A DNA stretch of 64,000 nt from Brachybacterium sp. FME24 (GCF_014897705.1 NZ_JABUXV010000002.1:62001-126000); one strand, 5' to 3'; counted from the first letter of the stretch, positions 17,035 through 26,334 are shown. A program made the numbers and translations. The notes: generated by a model not told the origin, from the letters alone.

Positions 17035-18684
17035 ATGACGCACGATGCCGTGTCCTCAGCAGACCACACCACGCCCCCCGCCTCCAGTGCCGCCGCCCTC
17101 ATCGGGGCGGGGCGCGCGCACCTCGGCCTCGAACTCGGGTCGACCCGCATCAAGGCAGCCCTCATCGACGACGCCGGCACAGTGCTCGGCGCCGGCTCGC
17201 ACGCCTGGGAGAACGACTACGCCGACGAGAACTGGACCTACTCGCTCGACGCCGCCTGGGACGGGATCCGCGACTGCTACGCCGATCTGCTGCGCGACGT
17301 GCGTGAGCGCCACGACGTGGAGCTCACGCACCTGGCGAGCATCGGCATCTCGGCGATGATGCACGGCTACCTCGCCTTCGACGAGCACGGCGAGCAGCTG
17401 GTCCCGTTCCGCACCTGGCGCAACACCTACACGGCCGACGCCGCCGCGCTGCTCAGCCGCACCTTCGAGCTCAACATCCCGCTGCGCTGGAGCGTCGCGC
17501 ACCTGCTGCACGCGACCCTTGGCGGCGAGGAGCACGTCCCTCGCCTCGGCCACCTCACCACGTTGGCCGGGTACGTGCACTGGCAGCTCACCGGCCGCAC
17601 CGTGCTCGGCGTCGGCGACGCGAGCGGCGTCTTCCCCATCGCCGCCTCGGGCGATGGGTTCGACCCCGAGCTGCTCGAGCGCTTCGCCGCCCTCGACGAG
17701 GTCGCCGACCTGCCCTGGTCGCTGCCCGAGATCCTGCCCGAGGTGCTCGTCGCCGGGCAGGACGCCGGCTCGCTGACCGCGCAGGGCGCCGCCCTGCTCG
17801 ATGCCTCGGGCGCCCTGCGCAGCGGCGCCGTGGCCGCTCCCCCGGAGGGCGACGCCGGCACCGGCATGGTCGCCACCCAGGCGGTGGACCCGCGCACCGG
17901 CAACGTCTCCGCCGGCACCAGCGCCTTCGCGATGGTCGTCCTGGAAGGCCCGCTGTCCGGGCCCCGCGAGGAGATCGACCTGGTCACCACACCCTCCGGT
18001 GATCCGGTGGCGATGATCCACACCAACAACTGCACCGGCGACCTCGACGCCTGGCTGGGGATCTTCTCCCGCTTCGCCGAACTGATCGGCCACCCCGTCG
18101 GCGCCCAGGAGCTGTTCGGCACCCTGTTCGGCGCGGGCGCCCAGGGCGAGGCCGACGCCGGCGGCGTGCTGTCCTACAACTACATCTCCGGGGAGCACCA
18201 GACGGGCGTGCCCTCCGGCCGTCCGCTGCTGGTGCGCGAGCAGGAAGCCCGCTTCACCCTCGAGAACTTCATGCGCTCCCAGCTCTACGGGGCCTTCGGT
18301 GCGCTCGCGGTGGGGATGGAGGCGCTGCTGAAGGACGAGGGGGTGCAGCTGGACGTGATGTACGCGCACGGCGGCATCTTCCGCACGAAGGGTGTGGCTC
18401 AGCAGGTGCTGGCCGACGCCATCGCCACCCCGGTCGCCGTCGGCGAGTCCGCCGGCGAAGGAGGCTCCTGGGGCATGGCGCTGCTGGCCGCTTACACCGC
18501 GCGCACCGCCGCCGCCGCCGTGCCCGAGTCGCTCAGCGCCTTCCTGTCCGCGCAGGTCTTCGCCTCCCAGGAGCTCACCACCGTGCACCCCGACGAAGCC
18601 GGGATGGCCGGGCACGCGACCTGGCTGGCCGGGTACCGCACCGGGCTGCCGGTCGAGCGACTCGCTGGCGAGGTCCTCGACTGA
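17035..18684 (+). CDS. araB: FGGY-family carbohydrate kinase, probable L-ribulokinase
   Basis: Expected to phosphorylate L-ribulose to L-ribulose 5-phosphate with ATP. At 549 residues it fits the FGGY kinase fold: N-terminal HLGLELGSTRIKAALIDDAG phosphate loop, middle GDAGTGMVATQAVDPRTGNV and SAGTSAFAMVVLEG, and C-terminal YAHGGIFRTKGVAQQVLADA. The middle motif ASIGISAMMHGYLAFDEHG is closer to xylulokinase-like members than to the GVDGTGSTP of classical E. coli AraB, so the symbol rests mainly on neighbours araD and araA. The ATG at 17035 was chosen because the upstream frame runs through the regulator. The operator lies immediately upstream. Confidence 0.83.
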   Translation: MTHDAVSSADHTTPPASSAAALIGAGRAHLGLELGSTRIKAALIDDAGTVLGAGSHAWENDYADENWTYSLDAAWDGIRDCYADLLRDVRERHDVELTHLASIGISAMMHGYLAFDEHGEQLVPFRTWRNTYTADAAALLSRTFELNIPLRWSVAHLLHATLGGEEHVPRLGHLTTLAGYVHWQLTGRTVLGVGDASGVFPIAASGDGFDPELLERFAALDEVADLPWSLPEILPEVLVAGQDAGSLTAQGAALLDASGALRSGAVAAPPEGDAGTGMVATQAVDPRTGNVSAGTSAFAMVVLEGPLSGPREEIDLVTTPSGDPVAMIHTNNCTGDLDAWLGIFSRFAELIGHPVGAQELFGTLFGAGAQGEADAGGVLSYNYISGEHQTGVPSGRPLLVREQEARFTLENFMRSQLYGAFGALAVGMEALLKDEGVQLDVMYAHGGIFRTKGVAQQVLADAIATPVAVGESAGEGGSWGMALLAAYTARTAAAAVPESLSAFLSAQVFASQELTTVHPDEAGMAGHATWLAGYRTGLPVERLAGEVLD

Positions 18685-18762
18685 ACCGCCCGAGGTGCTG
18701 ACCGGCCCCGTCGGGCCCGGCCCCCGTTCCGCATCCCTTCCATCCGACCCCAGGAGCCCCCC

Positions 18763-19494
18763 GTGACGATCACCCTCACCGCACTCCCCCAGGCCGCGCA
18801 GCGGGCTGTCGCCGCGACCCGCGAGCGCGTCGCGGCCCTGCACGCCGAGCTGCCCCGCAACGAGCTGGTGGTCTGGACCGCCGGCAACGTCTCCGAACGG
18901 GTCCCGCTGACGGACCCGGACCTGCCCGGCCTGTTCGTCATCAAGCCCTCGGGCATCTCCTACGACGATCTCGCCCCCGCGAACATGGTGGTCTGCACCC
19001 TGGAGGGGGAGAAGATCGAGGATGGCACCCCGGATGCCCTGACACCGTCATCGGACACCGCGGCCCACGCCTACGTCTACCTGACCATGGACGAGGTGGG
19101 CGGCGTGGTCCACACCCACTCCACCTACGCGACCGCCTGGGCCGCCCGCGGCCAGGAGATCCCCTGCGTGCTGACGATGATGGCCGACGAGTTCGGCGGC
19201 CCGATCCCCGTGGGCCCCCTCGCGATCATCGGCGACGACTCCATCGGCCGCGGGATCGTCGAGACCCTGCGCGGCTCCCGGTCCCGCGCCGTGCTGATGC
19301 AGAACCACGGCCCCTTCACCATCGGCAAGGATGCCCGCGACGCCGTGAAGGCCGCCGTGATGTGCGAGGAGGTGGCACGCACCGTGCACATCTCGAGGCA
19401 GCTCGGGGACCCGCTGCCCCTCGAGCCGAGCATCGTCGATTCGCTGTACGACCGCTACCAGAACGTCTATGGCCAGCACGGCACCAGTCGCTGA
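18763..19494 (+). CDS. araD: L-ribulose-5-phosphate 4-epimerase
   Basis: Converts L-ribulose 5-phosphate to D-xylulose 5-phosphate, the entry to the pentose phosphate pathway. It is a class II aldolase/adducin fold of 243 residues (231 in E. coli). Zinc ligands are visible as His117 and His119 in VVHTHSTYATAW and His182 in MQNHGPFTIG. Other family motifs are WTAGNVSERV and VIKPSGISYDDL. The GTG start at 18763 has AGGAG upstream. It lies 78 bases after araB and is probably co-transcribed with it. Confidence 0.95.
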   Translation: MTITLTALPQAAQRAVAATRERVAALHAELPRNELVVWTAGNVSERVPLTDPDLPGLFVIKPSGISYDDLAPANMVVCTLEGEKIEDGTPDALTPSSDTAAHAYVYLTMDEVGGVVHTHSTYATAWAARGQEIPCVLTMMADEFGGPIPVGPLAIIGDDSIGRGIVETLRGSRSRAVLMQNHGPFTIGKDARDAVKAAVMCEEVARTVHISRQLGDPLPLEPSIVDSLYDRYQNVYGQHGTSR

Positions 19495-19717
19495 GCGACG
19501 AGCCGAGCCCCGATCGCGCCGACCGGACCACCCCCGGCGCCTCGCCCGGCCACGCCTCGCGCCGGTCACGGAAATTCCTGTGAGATCCCTGACCCACGAC
19601 GTCTTCTCTCACAGGCCGCGTAATCGCCCGCACCTGCACCAATCCCATTACAGTGTGCCCCCAGTCACAGCTCGTGGTTGTGTGAATACTGAGAACCGTT
19701 CAAGGTAGAGGCGAAAA

Positions 19718-19741
19718 CACCCTAGAGAACCACCCTAGAGA
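19718..19741 (+). repeat. Direct repeat in the BCCT gene leader
   Basis: CACCCTAGAGA occurs at 19718-19728 and again at 19731-19741, 13 bases apart, just before the BCCT start codon. It may be a regulator site. The 19495-19753 gap holds no gene. Confidence 0.5.
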
Positions 19742-19753
19742 GAACGGATTGCG

Positions 19754-21622
19754 ATGAGCACCCCTGACAGCACAGAGGAGGCTGGCGGCACTCCGGCGAC
19801 CTCTACCCCAGGCTCCTGGCCGGACCACCTGCCGGAGACTGTTCACCTCCCGCGCTCCCTCCAGATCGCGGAGAACGACACCGACGACGAGATCACCGAG
19901 AAGCTGCGCCGCCAGGGCGCGCGCATCGGCAAGGGAACCCTCGCTCCGGCGGTGTTCTGGCCCGCGCTGCTCATCGTGCTCGGCGTCGCCCTGCTCACGG
20001 TCCTCTTCCCCGAGACCTCCAGCAAGGTCATGAGTGGCGCACAGAACTGGATCGTCGCCGACCTGGGCTGGTTCTACATGCTCACCATCGGCATCTTCGT
20101 GGCGTTCTCGATCGTGCTCGCCCTGTCCCCCTTCGGCGGCATCCGCCTGGGCCGCGACAACGACAAGCCCGAGTTCGGACTGTTCTCGTGGTTCGCGATG
20201 CTGTTCTCCGCCGGCATGGGCATCGGGCTGGTCTTCTACGGCGTCGCCGAGCCGCTCGGCTACACCACCGGCGCCGCGAAGCCCGGCTGGGAGGGCGAGG
20301 GCGTCGAGCTCTCCGGCCTCGCCATGGCCCAGACCTTCATGCACTGGGGGCTGCACCCCTGGGCCGCCTACGCGATCATCGGCCTGGCTCTTGCCTACGC
20401 CATCCACCGCCGCGGCCGCCCCGTCTCCATCCGCTGGGCCCTCGAACCGCTGTTCGGTGACCGGGTCAAGGGCTGGGTCGGCGACGTCATCGACGTCCTG
20501 GCGATCTGCGGCACGGTCTTCGGCATCGCCACCTCGCTCGGTCTCGGCGTCCAGCAGATCGCCGCAGGCATGGAGGCGATCGGTCTGGTCGGCTCGACGG
20601 GCGATACCTTCCTCATCATCCTGATCGTCGTGATCACCTTCCTGGCCACGCTCTCCGTGGTCAGCGGCGTGGGCGTCGGGATCAAGTGGCTCTCCAACGG
20701 CAACCTGTCGCTGGCCGCCGTCCTCATGATCACCGCAGTGGTGTTCGGCCCGACCGTCTTCATCCTGCAGAACTTCGTCGAGTCCCTCGGCGTCTACTTC
20801 GCCAACGTCTTCGAGATGACCCTCGACGTCGGCGCCTACACGCGCACCGAGGAAGCACAGTCCTGGTTCGCCGGGAACACCCTGTTCTACTGGGGCTGGT
20901 GGATCGCCTGGGCGCCGTTCGTCGGCGTGTTCATCGCCCGGATCTCCCGGGGCCGCACGGTGCGGCAGTTCATCGCCGGCGTGCTCCTGGTCCCCTCGCT
21001 CCTGGGCATGATCTGGTTCTCCGTCTGGGGCGGCAACGGCCTGTACCGCCAGTGGTTCGGCGCGGGTGACCTCGGGGACGTCACCGCCGAGGAATCGATG
21101 TTCCGCATCTTCGAGGGCTTCCCCGCCACCGGCCTGCTGTCGGTCCTGGGCATCATCCTGGTGGCGATCTTCTTCATCACCTCCTCGGACTCCGGTTCGC
21201 TCGTGGTCGACATGCTCGCCTCCGGTGGGCACCCGAACCCGCCGATGTGGTCGCGCGTGCTGTGGGCAGCCCTGGAGGGCTTCCTGGCCATCGCCCTGCT
21301 GCTCTCCGGCGGCCTCGAGTCGCTGCAGGCAGGCTCACTGGTCACTGCCCTGCCGTTCAGCATCATCCTGCTGCTGATGTGCGTGGCGCTGGTCAAGGCG
21401 CTGGGCATCGATCAGGCCGTGCTGAACCAGCACGAGCAGATCCGGCGACTGGACGCGGTCACCGCCCACATCACCGGCGACCTCACCGAGAGCCGAGAGC
21501 TCGAGACCGTGGTGGACGACCGCATCGACTACCGGCTCGCGCGCACCAAGGGCGCCTTCGGACGCGGCCGCACCGAGAGGCAGTCGACGCGAGAAGATTC
21601 CGCTCCTCCGCAGGAGGAGTGA
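19754..21622 (+). CDS. BCCT-family betaine/choline/carnitine-type transporter
   Basis: Secondary transporter, usually sodium- or proton-coupled, for compatible solutes. It has 622 residues, an N-terminal cytoplasmic extension (about 1-65, Ser/Thr/Pro then charged), twelve predicted helices, and a charged C-terminal tail (from about 560, RRLDAVTAHITGDL) of the kind that senses osmotic stress in BetP. The glycine-rich motif AGMGIGLVFYGVAEP in helix 3 and MHWGLHPWAAYAIIGLALAY are characteristic, as is FYWGWWIAWAPFVGVFIARI with its tryptophan-lined substrate box. It sits between araD and araA with its own leader and terminator. There is no evident link to arabinose, so osmoprotection is the safest reading. 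Confidence 0.95.
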   Translation: MSTPDSTEEAGGTPATSTPGSWPDHLPETVHLPRSLQIAENDTDDEITEKLRRQGARIGKGTLAPAVFWPALLIVLGVALLTVLFPETSSKVMSGAQNWIVADLGWFYMLTIGIFVAFSIVLALSPFGGIRLGRDNDKPEFGLFSWFAMLFSAGMGIGLVFYGVAEPLGYTTGAAKPGWEGEGVELSGLAMAQTFMHWGLHPWAAYAIIGLALAYAIHRRGRPVSIRWALEPLFGDRVKGWVGDVIDVLAICGTVFGIATSLGLGVQQIAAGMEAIGLVGSTGDTFLIILIVVITFLATLSVVSGVGVGIKWLSNGNLSLAAVLMITAVVFGPTVFILQNFVESLGVYFANVFEMTLDVGAYTRTEEAQSWFAGNTLFYWGWWIAWAPFVGVFIARISRGRTVRQFIAGVLLVPSLLGMIWFSVWGGNGLYRQWFGAGDLGDVTAEESMFRIFEGFPATGLLSVLGIILVAIFFITSSDSGSLVVDMLASGGHPNPPMWSRVLWAALEGFLAIALLLSGGLESLQAGSLVTALPFSIILLLMCVALVKALGIDQAVLNQHEQIRRLDAVTAHITGDLTESRELETVVDDRIDYRLARTKGAFGRGRTERQSTREDSAPPQEE

Positions 21623-21662
21623 TCTCGGCGCCGCACCGCTGAGCCGGCGCGGCATGCAGAAC

Positions 21663-21694
21663 GAAGGAGGCCGACCCTCGGGTCGGCCTCCTTC
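21663..21694 (+). terminator. Hairpin terminator after the BCCT gene
   Basis: GAAGGAGGCCGACCC (21663-21677) pairs perfectly over 15 bases with 21680-21694, leaving a minimal TC loop (in practice a few more loop bases). It lies about 40 bases after the stop and isolates the BCCT gene from the araA promoter. Confidence 0.85.
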
Positions 21695-21741
21695 TGCGCG
21701 TCCACCACCGTCGATGCCCCCAGATTGCTCCCGGTCACCGC

Positions 21742-21768
21742 TTGACACCCACAATGTGAACGTTCACG
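21742..21768 (+). promoter_or_regulatory. Promoter region with arabinose-type operator before araA
   Basis: TTGACA (21742-21747) is followed by the near-perfect palindrome TGTGAACGTTCACG (21755-21768), which fills the -35/-10 spacer. A -10 is not clear. It is the most symmetric of the three arabinose-type sites. Confidence 0.65.
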
Positions 21769-21843
21769 CTAGGGAGGTCACTTCGTCCTGCGGCCGGCCC
21801 ATCGGCGAGCCCGCCCACCTCGAACCCTCCTGAAGGAGTCCCC

Positions 21844-23352
21844 GTGGACAACCCTTTCGCATCCCGCGAGATCTGGTTCCTCACCGGCAGCCAGGGCCTG
21901 TACGGCCCCGAGACGCTCGACCAGGTCGCCGAGCAGTCCCGCACGATCGCCGAGACGCTCGACTCCGGCTCCTCGAACCCGGTGAAGATCGTCTGGAAGC
22001 CCGTGCTCACCGACCGCGACGCGATCCGCGAGATCGCCCTGGCCGCGAACGCCGATCCTGCCTGCGTGGGCGTCATCGCGTGGATGCACACCTTCTCCCC
22101 GGCGAAGATGTGGATCCAGGGCCTCGACGCCCTGCGCACGCCGCTGCTGCACCTGCACACGCAGGCCAACGTCGAGCTGCCGTGGGCGACCATCGACATG
22201 GACTTCATGAACCTGAACCAGGCCGCCCATGGCGACCGCGAGTTCGGCTACATCGCCACTCGTCTCGGCGTGAACCGCAAGACCGTCGTCGGCCACGCGA
22301 GCGATGAGGGCGTCCAGGAGAAGGTGGGCCGCTGGGCCCGCGCCGCCACCGGCTGGGCCGAGATGCACTCGCTGAAGCTCGCCCGCTTCGGGGACAACAT
22401 GCGCAATGTCGCCGTCACCGAGGGCGACAAGACCGAGGCCGAGCTTCGCCTGGGCGTCAGCGTGAACACCTGGGGCGTGAACGACCTGGTCACAGTGGTG
22501 GATGCGGTCGACGACCGAGATGTCGACGCGCTGGTCGCGGAGTACGAGGAGCTCTACGAGGTCGTCCCCGAGCTGCGCAAGGGCGGCGAGCGCCACGAGT
22601 CGCTGCGCTATGGCGCCCGTCAGGAGATCGGCCTGCGCACCTTCCTCGCCGACGGCGGATTCGGCGCATTCACCACGAACTTCGAGGATCTCGGCGGGCT
22701 GCGCCAGCTCCCCGGCCTCGCGGTGCAGCGCCTGATGGCCGACGGGTACGGCTTCGGCGCCGAGGGCGACTGGAAGACCGCGATCCTGGTGCGGGTCGCC
22801 GCCGTGATGGGCCACGGCCTGCCCGGCGGCGCCTCCCTCATGGAGGACTACACCTACGAGCTCACCCCGGGCAGCGAGAAGATCCTGGGCGCCCACATGC
22901 TCGAGGTCTCCCCCTCGCTGACCACCGCCAAGGCGTCGCTGGAGGTCCATCCGCTGGGAATCGGCGACCGCGAGGACCCGGTGCGCCTGAAGTTCACGGC
23001 CGACGCCGGCCCTGCCGTGGTGGTGGCGATGAGCGACATGCGCGAGCGATTCCGTCTGATCGCCAACGTCGTGAACGTGGTCGAACCCGAGCACGAGCTG
23101 CCGAACCTGCCGGTGGCCTGCGCCGTCTGGGAGCCCGCTCCGGACTTCGCGACCTCCGCCGAGTGCTGGCTGACCGCGGGCGCCGCCCACCACACGGTCA
23201 TGTCCACCGCCCTGGGCCTGGAGGTCTGGCAGGACCTCGCCCAGATCGGCGACCTCGAGCTCGCCGTGATCGACGAGGACACCACCGTGCGCGCCTTCAC
23301 CCAGGAGCTGCGCACCAACCAGGTCTTCTACCGCCTCGGCCAGGGCTTCTGA
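21844..23352 (+). CDS. araA: L-arabinose isomerase
   Basis: Interconverts L-arabinose and L-ribulose; a cytoplasmic Mn-dependent enzyme. The 502 residues match the family (500 in E. coli). Metal and catalytic residues are in place: Glu307 (GAEGDWKTA), Glu334 (MEDYTYEL), His351 (GAHMLEV) and His450 (AAHHTVMS), one position off the E. coli numbering 306/333/350/450. The N-terminus has [18 protein letters not shown]. The GTG start at 21844 has AAGGAG five bases upstream. It has its own operator-containing promoter, unlinked from araBD by the BCCT gene. A repeat block and hairpin follow. Confidence 0.97.
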   Translation: MDNPFASREIWFLTGSQGLYGPETLDQVAEQSRTIAETLDSGSSNPVKIVWKPVLTDRDAIREIALAANADPACVGVIAWMHTFSPAKMWIQGLDALRTPLLHLHTQANVELPWATIDMDFMNLNQAAHGDREFGYIATRLGVNRKTVVGHASDEGVQEKVGRWARAATGWAEMHSLKLARFGDNMRNVAVTEGDKTEAELRLGVSVNTWGVNDLVTVVDAVDDRDVDALVAEYEELYEVVPELRKGGERHESLRYGARQEIGLRTFLADGGFGAFTTNFEDLGGLRQLPGLAVQRLMADGYGFGAEGDWKTAILVRVAAVMGHGLPGGASLMEDYTYELTPGSEKILGAHMLEVSPSLTTAKASLEVHPLGIGDREDPVRLKFTADAGPAVVVAMSDMRERFRLIANVVNVVEPEHELPNLPVACAVWEPAPDFATSAECWLTAGAAHHTVMSTALGLEVWQDLAQIGDLELAVIDEDTTVRAFTQELRTNQVFYRLGQGF

Positions 23353-23389
23353 CCCACCCCCACCGCGCACGCCCCGCCCGGCCCAGCCG

Positions 23390-23446
23390 GCGGTGCCCAG
23401 CCGACGCCGCGGTGCCCAGCCGAGCCCGCGGTGCCCAGCCGAGCCC
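23390..23446 (+). repeat. Three 19-bp tandem repeats downstream of araA
   Basis: Three contiguous units at 23390-23408, 23409-23427 and 23428-23446, consensus GCGGTGCCCAGCCGAGCCC; the first differs at a few positions. They are non-coding and lie immediately before a long hairpin, in the 317-base gene-free stretch 23353-23669. Confidence 0.75.
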
Positions 23447-23460
23447 GCGATGTCCAGAAA

Positions 23461-23508
23461 TGTCCCCCCAGGACCGATGTTCACCCGCGCATCGGTCCTG
23501 GGCGGACA
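23461..23508 (+). terminator. Long hairpin, candidate araA terminator
   Basis: Arms 23461-23479 and 23490-23508 form a 19-bp stem with a single C/C mismatch around a 10-base loop. The outer ends are TGTCC and GGACA. There is no U-tract. It lies 108 bases after the araA stop, so it could be a terminator or an intergenic palindrome of another kind. Confidence 0.65.
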
Positions 23509-23585
23509 ATTCCGGTGAGTCAGCGGGCGGGCGCGGGCGGGCGGGGCCGCGCGGGCACGTCTCGCCACGGTGCAGAGCGCCCGCA

Positions 23586-23633
23586 GTCCACAGTCACCTC
23601 CGTCCACAGTCACCGCCGTCCAGCGTCATCTCA
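23586..23633 (+). repeat. Three 16-bp tandem repeats upstream of the alditol oxidase gene
   Basis: Units at 23586-23601, 23602-23617 and 23618-23633 begin GTCCACAGTCACC, GTCCACAGTCACC and GTCCAGCGTCATC. The first two differ at one base and the third is degenerate. They end 36 bases before the start codon, so could be regulator sites or simple slippage repeats. Confidence 0.65.
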
Positions 23634-23669
23634 GTCCTTATCTCTGCAGACCACGAAGAGGTGGAGCGC

Positions 23670-24962
23670 TTGTCCCCCATCAGCCCCTCCCCCGACCACG
23701 CGCTCGAGCGCCCCGGCCGCAGCTGGTCCGGCACCGTCGACTACGGGCCCGGGCCCCTGCACGCCCCGGAATCGGTCGCGCAGCTGCAGGCACTGGTCGC
23801 CGCCGCGCCGCGCATCCGGGCGCTGGGCACCCGGCACTCCTTCTCGGAGATCGCCGCCAGCGATGCCGCGCTGGTCACGCTCGCGAAGCTGCCCTCGGAC
23901 CTCCAGTTCGACACCGCCGCCCGGACCGTGCGGGTGGGCGCCGGGGTGCGGTACGGAGAGCTGGCCCTGGCCGCGGCAGACGCCGGCCTGGCACTGGCGA
24001 CCATGGGCTCGCTCCCCCACATCTCGGTGGGCGGCGCGAGTGCGACCGGCACCCACGGCTCCGGGGATCATCACCGCTCCCTCTCCTCATCGGTCCGGGC
24101 GATCGACCTGGTCACCGCCGAGGGCGACCTGCTCACGCTCTCCCGCGATCAGAACCCCGAGGACTTCGACGGGATGGTGCTCGCGCTCGGGACGCTCGGC
24201 ATCGTCACCCACCTGACACTCGATCTGGTGCCCGCCTTCACGATGCGCCAGAGCGTCCACCTGGACTTTCCGGCGGACCGCATGAACGGCGAGGATCTTG
24301 GCGGCATGCTCGCCGGTGGCTACAGCGTGAGCCTGTTCCACCACTGGGACGGGCACATCGCGCAGGCCTGGGTGAAGCAGGCCGTCGGCGTCGACGAGGA
24401 GCTGCCGCAGACATGGTTCGGAGGGCACCGGGCCACCGCCCCCGTGCACCCGCTGCCGGGGATGCCGGCCGATTTCTGCACCGACCAGACCGGGGAGCCC
24501 GGCCCTTCCCACGAACGTCTGCCGCATTTCCGCCTCGAGTTCACGCCGAGCAACGGCGAGGAGATCCAGTCGGAGTACTTCGTGCCGCGCGGGCAGGTCG
24601 CGCAGGCCCTGGCCGCCGTGATGCCGTTGGGCGAGCGGATCCGGCCACTGCTGCACGCCTCCGAGGTGCGCACGGTCGCGGCCGACGAGCTCTGGCTCTC
24701 CCCGGCCTACCAGCGCGACAGCGCCTGCGTGCACTTCACCTGGAAGCAGCTGCCCCGCGAGGTGGACGCGCTGCTGCCCGAGATCGAGGAGCGCCTGGCA
24801 CCGTTCGCGCCGCGCCCGCACTGGGGCAAGGTCTTCACCACGGCGCCGGACGCCGTGCGCGAGCAGTACCCCCGACTGCCGGAATTCCTCGCCCTGCGCG
24901 ACCGTCTCGACGCGGGCCGGAAGTTCTCGAACGCCTACGTCGACCGACTGCTCGGAGAGTGA
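23670..24962 (+). CDS. FAD-dependent alditol/aldonolactone oxidase family protein
   Basis: A flavoprotein of the VAO/PCMH type that oxidises sugar alcohols or sugar lactones using oxygen, closest in pattern to Streptomyces alditol oxidase (AldO, about 418 residues). It has 430 residues. The N-terminal FAD domain has RALGTRHSFSEIA, where His56 corresponds to the covalent flavin-linking histidine of AldO, and the GSLPHISVGGASATGTHGSG loop. The C-terminal substrate cap has SACVHFTWKQLP with the conserved lysine and PHWGKVF. The start is TTG at 23670 after GAGGTGGAG; a GTG nine bases earlier is possible. It is one base from the GH27 start, so co-transcribed. The substrate is unknown (arabinitol, xylitol, galactitol or an aldonolactone). 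Confidence 0.85.
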   Translation: MSPISPSPDHALERPGRSWSGTVDYGPGPLHAPESVAQLQALVAAAPRIRALGTRHSFSEIAASDAALVTLAKLPSDLQFDTAARTVRVGAGVRYGELALAAADAGLALATMGSLPHISVGGASATGTHGSGDHHRSLSSSVRAIDLVTAEGDLLTLSRDQNPEDFDGMVLALGTLGIVTHLTLDLVPAFTMRQSVHLDFPADRMNGEDLGGMLAGGYSVSLFHHWDGHIAQAWVKQAVGVDEELPQTWFGGHRATAPVHPLPGMPADFCTDQTGEPGPSHERLPHFRLEFTPSNGEEIQSEYFVPRGQVAQALAAVMPLGERIRPLLHASEVRTVAADELWLSPAYQRDSACVHFTWKQLPREVDALLPEIEERLAPFAPRPHWGKVFTTAPDAVREQYPRLPEFLALRDRLDAGRKFSNAYVDRLLGE

Positions 24963-24963
24963 C

Positions 24964-26334
24964 ATGACCGCACCACCGGACCCGACCGCACCGCCATCTG
25001 TCGCCACGCTCCGCCCGCCGATGGGCTGGAACTCCTGGGACTCCTACGGCACCACCGTCACCGAGGCGGAGGTGCTGGCCAATGCGCGATTCATGGCCGA
25101 GCATCTCGCGCCGTACGGCTGGGACACCGTCGTGGTGGACATCGACTGGTCGGATCCCTCGGCCCGATCGCACGGGTACAACCTCGATGCGCCGCTCGAG
25201 CTGGACCAGTACGGCCGGCTGCTACCGGATCCGGGCCGCTTTCCCAGCTCCGTGGAGGGCGCCGGCTTCGGGCCCCTCGCCGCACAGGTCCATGCACTCG
25301 GCCTGCGCTTCGGCATCCATGCCATGCGCGGGGTTCCCCGCAGGGCGGTCGCTGCGAACAGCCCGATCGTGGGCAGCGACCTGCACGCCCTCGACATCGC
25401 CGACCCCACGAACGCGTGCGAATGGAACCCGGACATGGTCGGCATCGATCACACGGTGCCGGGTGCGCACGCCTACTACGACTCCGTGCTCGAGCTGTAC
25501 GCATCCTGGGGCGTGGACTTCCTCAAGGTCGACGACATGCTGTGGCCGTACCAGACTGCCGAGATCGAGGCCTTCGCCGCCGCGATAGAGCGTTGCGGGC
25601 GGCCGATGCAGCTGAGCCTGTCCCCGGGCCGCGATCTCTCCCTCACCCGGCTGCCGCACCTGCGCCAGCACGCCACCATGTGGCGGATCTGCGATGACCT
25701 CTGGGACCGGTGGAAGGACGTCGAGGCGAACTTCGCCCGCTTCGCGCGCTGGGCCCCGCACTCCGGGCCGGATGGCTGGGCCGACGGGGACATGCTCCCG
25801 CTCGGGAGGATCGGGATCCGCGCCGAACGCGGCGAGGCCCGCGATGACCTGCTCACCCCCGATGAGCGCCGCACCCTGATCACGCTGTGGGTGATCGCCC
25901 GCTCCCCGCTGATGGTCGGCGGCGACCTGCCCGGCTCGGACCCGGAGACCATCGCGCTGCTGCAGAACGCGGACGTGCTCGCCGTGCATCGCGACTCGCA
26001 CGGGGCACGGGAGGTGTTCCGCGAGGGCCCGCTGGTCCTGTGGACCGCGACGGGCAGCTCCGGGGTCGACGGCGCCGACGCCGCGCCGCACTTCGTCGCC
26101 GCCTTCAACGTCGGGGAAGAGCCCCTGGCGATCGCGCTGGACGCCGCTGACGTCGGACTGCCCAGCCGGTTCGAGGGCGAGGTGCAGGAGCTGTGGAGCG
26201 GCACGACGGCGACCACCCGTCCGATCACCGAGCAGTCCGACGCAGCCCGGGGAGTCTCCCCCGGCTCCACGGCGATCGACGTGGTCATTGCGCCCCACGG
26301 CGCCGTGCTGCTGCGCCACCAGGAGCGAGGCTGA
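24964..26334 (+). CDS. Glycoside hydrolase family 27 (alpha-galactosidase or beta-L-arabinopyranosidase type)
   Basis: 456 residues without a signal peptide, so intracellular. The family opening PPMGWNSWDSYG (18-29) is clear. The probable nucleophile is Asp190 in FLKVDDM and the acid/base Asp245 in WRICDDLWDRW. WVIARSPLMVGGDLPGSD and QNADVLAVHRDSHG follow, and a beta-sandwich domain ends the protein. GH27 members cleave alpha-galactosides, or beta-L-arabinopyranosides in some actinobacterial enzymes; the arabinose surroundings make the second a real option. The strand-4 motif VVDIDWSDP departs from the usual IDDCW, so the specificity pocket is not standard. GGAGAGTGAC precedes the ATG, one base after the oxidase stop. 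Confidence 0.85.
   Translation: MTAPPDPTAPPSVATLRPPMGWNSWDSYGTTVTEAEVLANARFMAEHLAPYGWDTVVVDIDWSDPSARSHGYNLDAPLELDQYGRLLPDPGRFPSSVEGAGFGPLAAQVHALGLRFGIHAMRGVPRRAVAANSPIVGSDLHALDIADPTNACEWNPDMVGIDHTVPGAHAYYDSVLELYASWGVDFLKVDDMLWPYQTAEIEAFAAAIERCGRPMQLSLSPGRDLSLTRLPHLRQHATMWRICDDLWDRWKDVEANFARFARWAPHSGPDGWADGDMLPLGRIGIRAERGEARDDLLTPDERRTLITLWVIARSPLMVGGDLPGSDPETIALLQNADVLAVHRDSHGAREVFREGPLVLWTATGSSGVDGADAAPHFVAAFNVGEEPLAIALDAADVGLPSRFEGEVQELWSGTTATTRPITEQSDAARGVSPGSTAIDVVIAPHGAVLLRHQERG

Noticed and set aside
19691-19706. GAGAACCGTTCAAGG upstream of the BCCT gene as an arabinose-type operator
   Set aside because: It has an extra base in the AACGTT core and lacks the flanking symmetry of the other three sites.
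23390-23633. Possible CRISPR or integron array downstream of araA
   Set aside because: The 19-bp and 16-bp units are adjacent without unique spacers, and no integrase or cas gene is nearby.
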